From the NCBI GenBank assembly GCA_039654915.1, contig CM077593.1, positions 41,448,501 to 41,512,500 on the forward strand: a stretch of DNA of 64,000 bases. Reading direction: 5' to 3'. The DNA comes from Aquilaria yunnanensis. Lineage: Eukaryota; Streptophyta; Magnoliopsida; Malvales; Thymelaeaceae. Position 1 is the stretch's first letter. Each line of letters begins with the position of its first letter. The position numbers were made by a program, and so were the translations under genes. A model generated the notes under the pieces. The model had not been told where the DNA came from. It was given only the letters and a program-made list of their open reading frames with translations, and searched no databases. Shown in pieces: positions 12,311-22,626 of the stretch.

Positions 12311-15300
12311 GTAAAAGATTGGCCAGAGGTGAAGTGGAGTAGACCTACATGTAAGAAATGGAGTAAGAGTTGTTGCATTAGCCATAGGGACTTATGTTCT
12401 CACTTTGCCTAGTAGATTGGTTTTAGAATTAGACAATTTGCTACTTTGTGCCTACTATTAGTAGCAATTTGATTTCTATTTCTTTCTTGGACAAGAAAAA
12501 TTTTTCATTTATAATAAAAGAAAAATGTTGTTCTATTTATTTGAATGAAATCTTTTATGGTAGTGCTTGACTTTGCAATGGTTTGTATGTTCTAGAACTC
12601 AAAAATCCAGTCCATAATGTGAATACCAAGAAGGTTCGGTTGAATGATTCAAAACCAAAGTATCTCATGCATTGTCGTTTGGGCCATATAAATGAGACCT
12701 GCATATCCAAGCTCCAAAAGGATGGATTCTTGGAATCATTTGATTTTCAATCATATGAGACATGCGAGCCATGTTTATTGGGCAAGGTGACCAAAACTCC
12801 TTTCACTAGGAAAAGTGAAAGAGCCGATGACTTACTAAGACTTATACATAGTGATGTATGTGGACTTATGTCTACACATGCTAGAGAAGGCTACCAATAC
12901 TTCATTAGTTTTACTGATGACTTAATTAGATATGACTTTGTCTATCTCATGAAACACAAGTCAGAATCCTTTGAAAAGTTCAAAGAATTCAATAATGAAG
13001 TACAGAATCAACTCAAGAAAAGTATCAAAGTACTTTGATCAGATAAGGGTGAAGAATACCTGGACCGAGAATTCCTTGACTATCTAAAAGAGTGTGGTAT
13101 CGTATCACAACTCACTCCACCTGGTACACCTCAATGGAATGGTGTATTTGAAAGGAAAAATTGAACTCTGTTTGACATGGTTCGATCTATGATGAGTCAA
13201 GCTGACCTTCCAAACTTCTTTTGGGGACATGCTCTAGAGATAGCCACTTTTACACTAAAATAAGTTCCATCTAAATCGGTTCAAAAGACGCCATATGAGA
13301 TATGGAGTAGAAGGTGTCCCAATTTATCTTTTATAAAGATTTAGGGCTATGAGGCTTACTTGAAACATCAATCCTCTAACAAGATATGGTTCAAATCTCA
13401 TAAATGTCTCTTTGTTGGGTATCCTAAAGAAATAAAGGGTTACTATTTCTACAATCCATCTGAGTAGAAAGTATTTGTTGCTCAAACTGGTGTCTTTCTA
13501 GATAGAGAGTTTATCACTAAAGGAACCAATGGGAGGAAAATAGAACTCAAAGAAATTCAAGAATAACAAGGGGAAATTGAACCTGAAATGGAACCCGAGC
13601 AGACACCACAAAATGTAGTGGATCAGGATTCTGTTCCTGTAGCATAGAGTTTATGTAGATCTGTTAAGATTCGACTTGAGGCCGAGAGATATGGATTTCT
13701 CATAACTCACAATGGTGATGTGTTGCTCATGGATCAGGATGAGCCCATAACCTACCAAGAAGCTATGTTAGGGTCAGATTCTAAAAAGTGGCTAGAGGCC
13801 ATAAGGTCTGAGATAGAATCCATATATGAAAACCAAGTATGGACTTTGGTTGATCCACCTGAGGTGGTAAAACCCATAGGGTGAAAATGGGTTTTCTAGA
13901 AGAAAACTAACATGGATGGTAATGTGATTACCTTTAAAGGATGATTGGTTGCAAAAAGGCTCAAGCAAATTCATGGTATTGACTATGATGAGACTTTTTC
14001 ACTAGTTGTCATGCATAAATGAATCCAAATTTTTTGGCTATTGTTGAAGACAATGATTTTGAGTATGGAAAATGGATGTCAAAACTACCTTCCTTAATGG
14101 AAAGTTGATTGAGGATATGTAAATAACACAACCTGAGGGTTTTGACACTTCAAAGAATGCCAATAAAGTGTGTAAGTTGTAAAAGTTCATTTATGGATTA
14201 AAGCAAACTTCTAAGAGCTGGAATCTTCATTTTGATGAAGCAATCAAAGAGTTTGGTTTCATCATAAATAAAGATAAAGCTTGTGTCTACTAGAAGGTTG
14301 GTGAGAGTGCTATTGTCTTCTTGGTGTTGTATGTAGATGACATGCTACTCATCAGAAATGACAATCCCAAGCTACAGTCTATATAGACTTTGTGGGGAAA
14401 ATGTTTCTCTAGGAAGGAGATGGGTGAAGTAGCCTATGTGTTAGGCATTATGATCTATAGAGATAGATCTAGAAAGCTGCTCGGCCTAAGTGAAAGTACA
14501 TACATTGACAAGGTGCTAAAGAGATTTAGCATGCAAGACTCCAAGAAAGGGTTCTTGCCCATGTCAAATGCTATAACTATCTCAAGATCTCAAAGTCCTA
14601 GTAAACCTGAGGAGAAAGAACGCATGAGTAAGATTACATATGCCTCAGCAATTGGACTTATCATGTATGACATGATATGTATTCATCACAATGTTTCATA
14701 TGCCTTGAGCTTGATGAGAAGGTACCAATCAAAGCCTGGTGAGAGTCATTGGACAGTTGTTAAGAATATCATCAAGTACTTAAGAAGGACTAAGGATTCA
14801 TTCTTGGTCTATACAGGTGAAGATGAGCTCATTGTAAGGGGTTACATCGATGCCAACTTTTAATCTGATACAGACGATTTTAGATCACAATTTGGTTATA
14901 TGTTTTGCATTGGTGGTGGTGGTACTGTGAGCTAGAAATGTTCAAAGCAAAAGACAGTAGTTGACTCTACAACAAAATTTGAATACATTGCTGCCTCTAA
15001 CATTACGAAGGAGGCAGTTTGGATCAAGCAGTTCATTAGAAAACTTGGAGTGGTTCTAAGCATTATCGACCCGATAGAGCTCTATTGTTACAACAATGGA
15101 GCAATCGCATAGGCTAAAGAGCCTCGATCTCACTAGCAATCCAAACACATACTCTAACACTATCATCTCATTAGGGAGATTATCGAAAGGGTTGATGTGA
15201 GGATATGCAGGACCTCAATAGACAGTAACATTGTTGATCCATTGTCGAAACCCCTCACACAACAGAAGCATGATAATCATTGTAGATCGATTGCTATTAG

Positions 15301-15326
15301 TTACATGGATGATTGGCTTTAGTGCA
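12311..15326 (+). pseudogene. Decayed copia pol of element A (integrase, reverse transcriptase, RNase H)
   Basis: Domains follow the copia order. The integrase zinc-binding part (HCRLGHINET ... CEPCLLG) is at 12668-12790, with the core's first Asp in HSDVCG at about 12847. The glutamate of the integrase triad is kept at about 13150 (GVFERK), unlike in C. Reverse transcriptase runs from about 13830 to 14560 with YVDD at 14329. RNase H lies at about 14700-15260. Stops are frequent, including three lysine codons turned to TAG (e.g. in 'ttctagaag', 'tactagaag' and 'tatagactt') that recur in the duplicated copy. The longest open pieces are 12583-13038 and 14390-14863. Confidence 0.85.
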
Positions 15327-15546
15327 AGTAAGAGATTGATAGTGTTGTGCCCAAATGCCAATCATGAGATGATTGTATTTTTCACATTGAGTCATGATAT
15401 TTTATTGAGGCTTTAATCTAGTAATTATGTTTGTTGTTTTGTTTCTGTGCGACATAATCAAACATAATTATGACCCTAGAATAATAGTATTCTTAAACAT
15501 CCATGGTCTAGTATTATTGTTGAGTGGGTTGCAATAATACATAATG
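13692..15546 (+). repeat. First unit of a tandem duplication in A (3' pol plus LTR start)
   Basis: This runs from the integrase/reverse transcriptase linker through RNase H into the first 210 bp of an LTR (15337-15546). It is repeated in the same order from 15558, continuing after E at 26118, to about 26587. The two units share private changes not present in C, such as TAA in 'gatatgtaaataaca' and three lysine-to-TAG changes. The duplication therefore arose from one already-dead copy. Confidence 0.85.
15337..15546 (+). repeat. Truncated internal LTR fragment of A
   Basis: It begins TGATAGTGTTGTGCCC right after the 3' end of the first pol copy and matches the first 210 bp of the A 3' LTR. It shares 'gaggctttaatctagtaatt' and 'attattgttgag' with that LTR rather than with the 5' LTR. 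It stops abruptly at the duplication junction. Confidence 0.85.
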
Positions 15547-15557
15547 GTGATGTGGTA

Positions 15558-16932
15558 GGATTTGTCATAAGTCACAATGGTGATGTGATACTCATGGAAC
15601 AGGATGAGCCCACAACCTACCAAGAAGCTATGTCAGGATCAGATTTTGAGAAGTGGCTAGAAGCCATGAAGCCTGAGATGGAATCCATATATGAAAACCA
15701 AGTATGGACTTTGGTTGTTCCACCTGAAAGGGTAAAACCCATAGGGTGCAAATGCATTTTCTAGAAGAAAACCGACATGGATGGTAATGTGATTACCTTT
15801 AAAGGATGATTGGTTGCAAAATGGCTCAAGCAAATTCATGGTATTGACTATGATGAGACTTTTTCACTAATTGTAAATCCATCCAAATTTTTTTGGCTAT
15901 TGCTGCACACAATGATTTTGAGATATGGAAAATGGATGTCAAAACTACCTTCCTTAATGGAAAGTTGATTGAGGATATGTAAATAACACAACTTGAGGGT
16001 TTTTTCACTTGAAAGATTGCCAATAAAGTGTGCAAGTTGCAAAAATCCTATTATAGATTAAAGCAAGCTTTTCAGAGTCAGAATCTTCATTTTGATGAAG
16101 CAATCAAAGAGTTTGGTTTCATTATAAATGAAGATGAACCTTGTGTCTACTAGAAGGTAAGTGAGAGTGCTATTGTCTTCTTGGTGCTGTATGTAGATGA
16201 CATGCTACTCATCAGGAATGACATTCTTGAGCTACAGTCTGTATAGACTTGGCTAGGAAAATGTTTCTCTGGGAAGGACATGGGTGAAGTAGCCTATGTG
16301 TTAAGCATTATGATCTATAGAGATAGATATAGAAAGCTGCTCGGCCTAAGTCAAACTACATACATTGACAAGGTACTAAAGAGGTTTAGAATGCAATGCT
16401 CCAAGAAAGGGTTCTTGCCCATGTCATATGTTATAACTCTTCTAAGATCTCAAAGTCCTAGTAAACCTAAGGAGAGAGAACTCATGAGTAAGATTACATA
16501 TGCCTCGGCAATTGGACCTATCATGTATGCCATGATATGTACTCATCTCGATGTTTCGTATGCCTTGAGCTGGACGAGCAAGTAACAATCAAAACCTGGT
16601 GAGAGTCATTGGACAGTTGTTAAGAATATCGTCAAGTACTTAAGAAGGACTAAGGATTCATTCTTGGTAAATGGAGGTGAAGATGAGCTCGTTGTAAAGG
16701 GTTACACTGATGCCAGCTTTCAATCTAATACTGACGATTTTAGATCACAATTTGGTTATATGTTTTGCATTAATGGTGGTGCTATGAGCTAGAAATGTTT
16801 AAAGCAAGAGACAGTAGCCGAATCTACAATAGAATCTGAATGCATTGCCACCTCTAATGTTGTGAATGAGGCAGTTTGGATAAAGTAGTTCATCACAAAA
16901 ATTGGAGTGGTTCCAAGCGTTACTGACCCAAT
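15558..16932 (+). pseudogene. Second copy of copia reverse transcriptase and RNase H start (A duplication, left part)
   Basis: Homologous to 13692-15060. It holds reverse transcriptase with YVDD (about 16192) and the beginning of RNase H (LVVKGYTDASF at about 16689). It breaks off at 16932 where element E is inserted and resumes at 26113. Many stops are present, mostly the same as in the first copy. The longest open piece is 16280-16585. Confidence 0.85.
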
Positions 16933-17028
16933 TGATGAATACTCATAAATGTACTGTTATTAAGGGTTTAAATCATCATTATACACTTTGAGTATGATTA
17001 ATTTCTATATTTTGAGCATTTTCCCACT

Positions 17029-17165
17029 AGGTTACTATTCACACATTTTTACTATTCACATGTGTTTTTACTATTCAAAGTTACTATTCACTGACTTACT
17101 ATTCATACACATATTTCATTGTTCATACGCGTATTTACTATACATATGCGGTTTACTGTTTATTA
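17029..17165 (+). repeat. TACTATTCA repeat cluster in the E 5' LTR
   Basis: The word TTACTATTCA and close variants recur about eight times (e.g. ttactattcaca, tactattcacatg, tactattcaaag, ttactattcactg, ttactattcatac), spaced about 10-25 bp apart. The 3' LTR has a shorter version at about 24736-24830. The difference is an internal contraction or expansion. Confidence 0.75.
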
Positions 17166-17629
17166 ATATTAAAATATTTATATTAAATAATTATTTTTTT
17201 ATGTAGGTAAAAGTCATCACTTGACAGCCCCTCACAATAAAAATCATATCTGGACCTGTAGGCATCAGAATTGAGTGATTCTAAATTCATCTGAAAGCCA
17301 ACACATAGATCTTCAACTCTGCTTCATTCTGTGAGCTAGTTGGATTGTTTTCATTACCAAAATTTGATTATAGATGAGACTATGCGTTCTTTCGTGTGCT
17401 GAATAGCAGTTTCAGTAGAAAAATCATAACTTGAGCTACGGATGTGCGATTTAAATGAGCAAGCTATCAATTTAAATCTAAAGAAGAGATCTACAATTTA
17501 TATGCTTTGAGGAAGTGCTGATTCAATGTCTACGATGGTCAAAAAATTAAAAGAGGTTGCAGCCCACCTTTGTTGATTTGTATTTACCTACATTTTACTA
17601 TTTTACCATTTCACCCACCCTAAAAACTC

Positions 17630-17637
17630 TATAAATA
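17630..17637 (+). promoter_or_regulatory. TATA box in the E 5' LTR
   Basis: TATAAATA in the context CTATAAATAGGCACC; the 3' LTR has the same at 25295-25302. This is a good plant TATA match and probably sets the start of the E transcript. Confidence 0.75.
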
Positions 17638-18446
17638 GGCACCTTGGAGGGGAGGACGAATTCATGCCATTTCTTAGGCCTCCTTTATGTTCTTGTATCA
17701 TCTTTAGCTTTTCTTCTTTAGTTTTGTTCTAGTTTTCAATACCGAAGGTCTGTCCAAGTGTTTTCTCATTCTTTTTCTTGTTTTTCTTTTGATCTTTCAA
17801 TCAATATTTATTTCATCTTTCTACATGTTGTCTACTTTTATTATGGCTAATTAATCTTCTTTTTGCTAAGGTTAAAGGGTGAAGCTTTTGGTATAGAGGT
17901 TATGATTGATTTGAATGGATCATAACATTAATGGTATTTTCTTCCTTAATCTATTTAACTTCCCTCTTTGTTAAATAGGAGTCTTGATTCATCATAGTCA
18001 ATCATTGATATAAAAGCTACTTGATTCCCTCTGTAGAACACGGCTCTGCCGGCTATATTGGAATCTTGAGTTATTGTCGACAAAGGTTGCCATGATGGAT
18101 ACTTTAACCTATTAGCAAGCGTTGACGTTTTAAGATTGAAGGTTAATATTAACTAAATTCCCCAATTGGGACTTCCTTTATATGTGGATCTCAATTGAGT
18201 GGTAAGATGGGCTAAAATTAATCATAACCGATATACTAAAACTGGATCCCCTAACCTTAGCTATTTTATTTAAATTTAAATTTTTAATCAACACTTGTCA
18301 TACCTTTCACGAAAACCTCCTTTATTAAAAATTTGTAATTTGTATTTCTTAATTCACTTCCCTGTGGTTCGACATTTGGACTTCCGAGATTTTATTACTT
18401 GTGACAACCTACACTTGGGTTACAACTGCTAAAGTGCAGCAAGTTT

Positions 18447-18464
18447 TTTGCAGCGTTGCCAGGG
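18447..18464 (+). other. Primer-binding site of element E
   Basis: TTTGCAGCGTTGCCAGGGA just inside the LTR is close to the TGGCGCCGTTGCCGGGGA type site of Athila-like elements, as in element D at 6926. Confidence 0.7.
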
Positions 18465-18541
18465 AAGTAAAATTAGAGTACAAGTTGAATTTTTTTTTCT
18501 TTTTGTTTCTTTTTATTTTGTTTCATTTTTTTTTCATCATA

Positions 18542-18818
18542 TGGAAGGCTGAGCCTCCTACCTCTTCGTTAATCATATGGAAGGCTGAGCTTCCTCCCTC
18601 TTAATTTCTGTTAATCTTATATTTTTTTTATTTTTTTTGTTGTTGAATGGAAGGCTGAGCCTCCTATCTTTTAGTTTTTTGTTCATATTGCTTTCTTTTT
18701 GTTTATTTTTTTTATTATTAAATGGAAGGCTAAGCCTCCTATTTTTTATTTTTTTGTTCATATTGCTTTCTTTTTGTTTATTTTTCTTATTATTATTAAA
18801 TGGAAGGCTGAGCTTCCT
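18542..18818 (+). repeat. Five hairpin-containing repeats in the E leader
   Basis: TGGAAGGCTGAGCCTCCT or a one- to two-base variant occurs at 18542, 18578, 18648, 18723 and 18801. Its core AGGCTNAGCCT is an inverted repeat, so each copy can form a small stem-loop. The last three copies lie in 75-78-bp units otherwise made of T-rich text with 'gttcatattgctttc'. The series sits between the primer site and gag, where RNA packaging or translation signals usually lie. The frames 18637-18900 (+) and 18573-18929 (-) are by-products of this repeat. Confidence 0.85.
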
Positions 18819-18868
18819 ATCTAACTTGTTGTTGATATTTGTTTTTCTTGTTATTATTTTGTTAATGC

Positions 18869-20506
18869 ATGAAAGCTTGGTCACATACATCAAGTGGTAG
18901 ATTGGTAAGTGAATCTTCATCTTCTTCAAACATGGCTGAATACATTAATGAACAAGAAGATAACCATTCTCTTCATAATGACCAAGATCAACCTAGGACA
19001 CTTAGAGAACACATGAACCCCATAAGAAATAGCACTCCATCATTTTTAATTTTTCCTACTGATGCATGTCACTTCAACCTTAAGCCAAGTATTATTCAAC
19101 TTTTACCAACTTTTCATGGCTTTGATTTTGAAAATCCTTATTTGCAACTGCGAGAATTTGAGGAAGTCTGTCACACATATAACAACCTAAACTGTGGCAT
19201 GAACACTATTCGGCTTAAGCTTTTTCCTTTTTCTCTAAAAAATAAAGCTAAAACTTGGCTACAGTATCTTAGATTTGGCTCCGTTAATTCATGGGATGAA
19301 CTACAACAACAATTTTTGAAAAAAAAAATTCCTACCTATAGAACAAATTCTTTCAAAAGGCAAATCACCACTTTCACACAAAAACAAGGTGAAAATTTTT
19401 ACTAGTATTGGGATAGATACAAAGATTTACTTAACACATGCTCACACCATAGTTTTGAAACTTGGAGATTAGTCTCACATTTTTATGAAAGTTTGACATC
19501 TAGGGAAAGACAAATGGTAGAAATGATGTGCAATGGAACATTTGAGGATAAAGATCCTGACGAGGTAATGAATTACCTAGACTTACTAGCAGAGAATGCA
19601 CAGAATTGGGATACCGCTGGTACATATGAGGCCTCAGGTAAGACTCAAACCCTTACATTTAGTGGAGACATATATCATCTTAAGGAAGATAATGACCTTC
19701 GAGTAAAGTTTGATTCTTTAGCTAGAAAGGTTGAAGCTTTAGAAATGAAGAAAGTTGGTCAATTAAAATCTGTTGAAGAAATTGTTTGTTACATTTGTGA
19801 GACTAATGACCATTCCACTAGCAATTGTCCAACCTTGCCCTCTTTCAAAGAATGTCTCTATGAACAAGTCAATGTTTTGAACAACTTTAAGAGACCAACC
19901 CAAAATCTGTACTCACAAACTTACAATCCTAGTTGAAGGAATCATCCAAATTTCAGTTGGGGAAATGATAATCATGCTCAACCATCACAACCACATTTGC
20001 ACACCCAACAAAATTTTCAACAATCTCAAGGGTATACATCATATGTTCCTCCTTTTAGGAAAAATCTTGAAGATACATTGCATTCATTCATTGAGAAGCA
20101 AGAGTCCATCAATACTCAAACAAGTCAAAACCTGATTGATTTGAAAGATACTCTTGCAAAATTTGCGTCTGCACTCAACATTCAGGAGAAAGGAAAATTT
20201 CCTTCTCAACCACAACCAAATCCCAAAAGTCAAACTATGGATCAAGTGAAGTCAATCATTACACTCCGCAGTGGTAAGGTTATTAAAAAGTTCATTCTTG
20301 ATCCTTGTGAAGGAGATGATGAGTCGACTTCTAAGAGTAAAGAAGGGGTTGAACCTAAACCAAGCGAAGAACAAATTAAATCTCCACTAGTACCTCCATC
20401 TCCTCAAGCGTTAATTGTTCCTAAGAAGGTGAATCAAAATCCTGAAATTTTGGATATTTTCAAGCAAGTAAAGATCAATATCACTTTGTTGGATGCAATC
20501 AAATAG
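18869..20506 (+). pseudogene. Athila-type gag of element E
   Basis: This would encode the capsid/nucleocapsid protein. The likely start is ATG 18932 (MAEYINEQED), in frame with an earlier ATG at 18869. The gag domain runs about 19050-19580 with LKLFPFSLKNKAKTWL and the 'NFY-YWDRYKDLL' block. The nucleocapsid CX2CX4HX4C knuckle (CYICETNDHSTSNC) is at about 19788-19830. A 'NHPNFSWGN' motif typical of Athila follows at about 19942. Single in-frame stops interrupt at 19403 (TAG where the family has Q) and 19934 (TGA), and a TAG near 20504 ends the last piece; otherwise the frame is well kept over 1.6 kb. The protein was functional when the lineage was active. Confidence 0.85.
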
Positions 20507-21309
20507 GTACCTTCTTATGCCAAATTTTTAAAGGATTTGTGCACTGTTAAAAGAAAACTAAATGTGAAAAAAAAAGCCTTCTTGGCTAAACAGGTAAGTT
20601 CTGTTATTCAAAATAACACTGCTTTGAAATACAAGGATCCTAGTTGTCCAACAATTTCATGTTTCATTGGAGAATATAAAATTGAGCAAGCATTACTTGA
20701 TCTTGGAGCTAGTGTAAACTTACTTCCATATTTAGTTTACGAAAACCTAAATTTGGGTGAGTTAAAACCAACTGAAGTAACTCTTTTGCTTGCTAACAGA
20801 TTAGTGAAGTGCCCAAAGAGTCATTGGAGATGTGTTAGTCCAAGTTGATAAATTCATATATCCTGTAGATTTTATTGTTTTGGACATGCCACCGGTGGAA
20901 ATTAAAAATTTAATACCTGTTATCTCGGGACGTCCATTTTTAGCAACATATAATGCTTTGATTAATTGAAAGAATGGATTGATGAAGCTGACATTTGGGA
21001 ATATGACATTGGAGTTAAATATTTTCAACTTGCTTAAGTAGCCACCTGAAAAAGAAAATGAAAGTGAGGAAGTTTGGCTCATTGATACTATTGGCAAAAA
21101 CCACATCGAAGAAAGGAGTTCCTTTGATCCTCTAAAAAATTATCTATTTAATTCATTTGAATCAATTATACAAATGGATCAAAATACATCTAACATATGT
21201 TCATTGCTTGATTCTTCACAGGTGAGAGGAAACACATGTTGGAAACCAAAAATTGAAAAGCAAAATAAAATTCAGACAATTGAGTTGAAGCTTTTACCTA
21301 AATAATTGA
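20507..21309 (+). pseudogene. Protease region of element E
   Basis: It continues the gag frame. The aspartic protease motif LLDLGASVNLLP is at 20693-20728; DLGAS at 20699-20713 holds the catalytic Asp in the form used by Athila elements (DLGAS instead of DTGAS). Downstream 'DKFIYPVDFIVLDM' and 'ISGRPFLAT' are the usual following blocks. There is a frameshift near 20822 and stops near 20968 and 21039. The region ends at 'LKLLPK' near 21300, the place where the family continues into reverse transcriptase. Confidence 0.75.
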
Positions 21310-21868
21310 AGTACCTAATGTCAGAGAAATATGCTAAATAAATTCTAACACGCTAGATCATATTACTCCAAGAATTCAACATTGTGATCAAGGATAAGAA
21401 TGACACCAAAAATATTGTCATTGACTATTTGTCAAGACTGACAATGAATTCAACAATTGAGGCTACACCCATAAATTATTGTTTTCCTGACAAATTTCTA
21501 TTTTCTGTCACTATAGTACCTTGGTTTGCTAAAATTATCAACTCTTTGGTGATAGGACAGATACATGCTCAATGGAGTATCCAAGATAAGAAGTAATTTT
21601 TACATGAGGTGAAAAATTTTTATTGGGATGATTCTTATCTTTTCAAATACTGTCTTGACCAGATATTTATGAGATGCATACCTGACGATAAGGTAAAAAG
21701 TTTTATTAAATTTTCTCATTTTGAAACGTGCGGAGGGCATTTTTTGTCAAAGAAAACAGCTGTAAAGATTTTGTAGTCTAAATTTTATTGGCCCACTTTG
21801 TTTAAAGACGCGTATACATTTTGCAAAGCTTTTGAAAATTATCAAAAATTAGGATCGATTTCTTCCCA
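21310..21868 (+). pseudogene. RNase H tail and integrase zinc-binding domain of element E
   Basis: Text equivalent to the end of RNase H (ILLQEFNIVIKDKNDT ... DYLSRL, 21361-21440) follows the protease segment directly, so about 1.5-2 kb coding for reverse transcriptase and most of RNase H is gone. The integrase N-terminal HHCC-type region follows: FYWDDSYLFKYC at about 21620, then SHFETCGGHF at about 21716 and FYWPTLFKDAYTFCKAFENYQ to about 21850. The last zinc-binding Cys is altered (ENYQ where the family has ENCQ). Stops are present at 21594 and 21775. The integrase catalytic core is absent. Confidence 0.75.
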
Positions 21869-22620
21869 GTTAAGTGGCAGATATGGTACTCAGTGGCTCT
21901 CAAGTTGGTTATCTCAGTTTCCCATAATAACTGATTTCTTTCTTTCCTCTCTCAATTTTTTCTCACTAATAGATTCTGTTCTTTTTGCTTTACGAAAATA
22001 CTTTCCCTCTTTCCCAATAAATGTTCTTAAAAGAAGTTATCAAGCTAGATGTGAAAGATTCAGAGTTTTTATGTACAAAGGCATTGCTGAAGAAGTGCGT
22101 TGGTTAATTGAAGCTAAGGTCCGTTTAGCTGGTGAAGTTCGAGATGCATTTGTGCCCCGCATGCTTGGTTTAGGCAAAAGCTCTTATGCCAAAAAGCGAA
22201 GAGCAAAAAGGTTTCGTGTCTGTCACAATTGTGGTTAATGGAATTGTGATACTAAATATCATTCTTTAGAGATGATGTCCAATAATCGAAAAGATAAAAA
22301 AAAATTCATTAAGAATGGCCTATGTAAGGAATCTTTGGATGATCTCTGATTGACTCTTGAAATGCATTCTTCTAGAACAGTGCAATGTGAAATTCTTGGT
22401 TTATGGAAGGCTTTTCATCAAAATTGAGAGCGTTACAGTCTTGGAAATCTGACTTTAAACGATTCTGTTTGCCAATTTATAAGAAAACTAGATGGGAATC
22501 ATATCCCCAACTCATAGAAGGCGTTGAAGCCTTTATTGGACGTAAAACCAATGGAAGATGTGAGCCATAATCACAACTACTATACATTAATGTCATTTTA
22601 TTTTTTTTATTTTTTTTTCT
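21869..22620 (+). pseudogene. Unidentified coding fragment in the place of the integrase core of E
   Basis: From about 21869 the frame continues from integrase into protein unlike any retroelement domain I know. One frame stays open in character from about 21980 to 22600 (about 200 codons), broken only by TAA 22236, TGA 22348, TGA 22426 and TAG 22517. Visible traits: a basic, helix-rich segment (residues like RWLIEAKVRLAGEVRDAF, then KKRRAKRFR), a small Cys cluster CHNCG-x-WNCD, and a long acidic/neutral tail. It ends near a polypyrimidine tract with CAG at 22624-22626 that resembles a splice acceptor. It could be a captured host gene fragment or an extra gene of this element lineage. I do not recognise the protein. 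Confidence 0.5.
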
Positions 22621-22626
22621 TTACAG

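Larger units (their letters stand above)
16933..18441 (+). repeat. 5' LTR of element E (1509 bp)
   Basis: TGATGAATACTCATAAATG ... AAGTGCAGCA, collinear with 24636-26112 and by eye somewhat above 90% identical. It contains a cluster of TACTATTCA words near its start and a TATA box at 17630. No coding potential. Confidence 0.9.

Noticed and set aside
15337..15546. Considered as the start of a separate copia insertion next to A
   Set aside because: TAGAC flanks 8660-27804 as a single unit, no target duplication exists at 15336/15546, and mutations are shared with the second unit.
18573..18929. 118-codon minus-strand frame rich in Asn and Lys, and its plus-strand partner 18637-18900
   Set aside because: Both are products of the T-rich hairpin repeats in the E leader; repeat periodicity explains the open frames.
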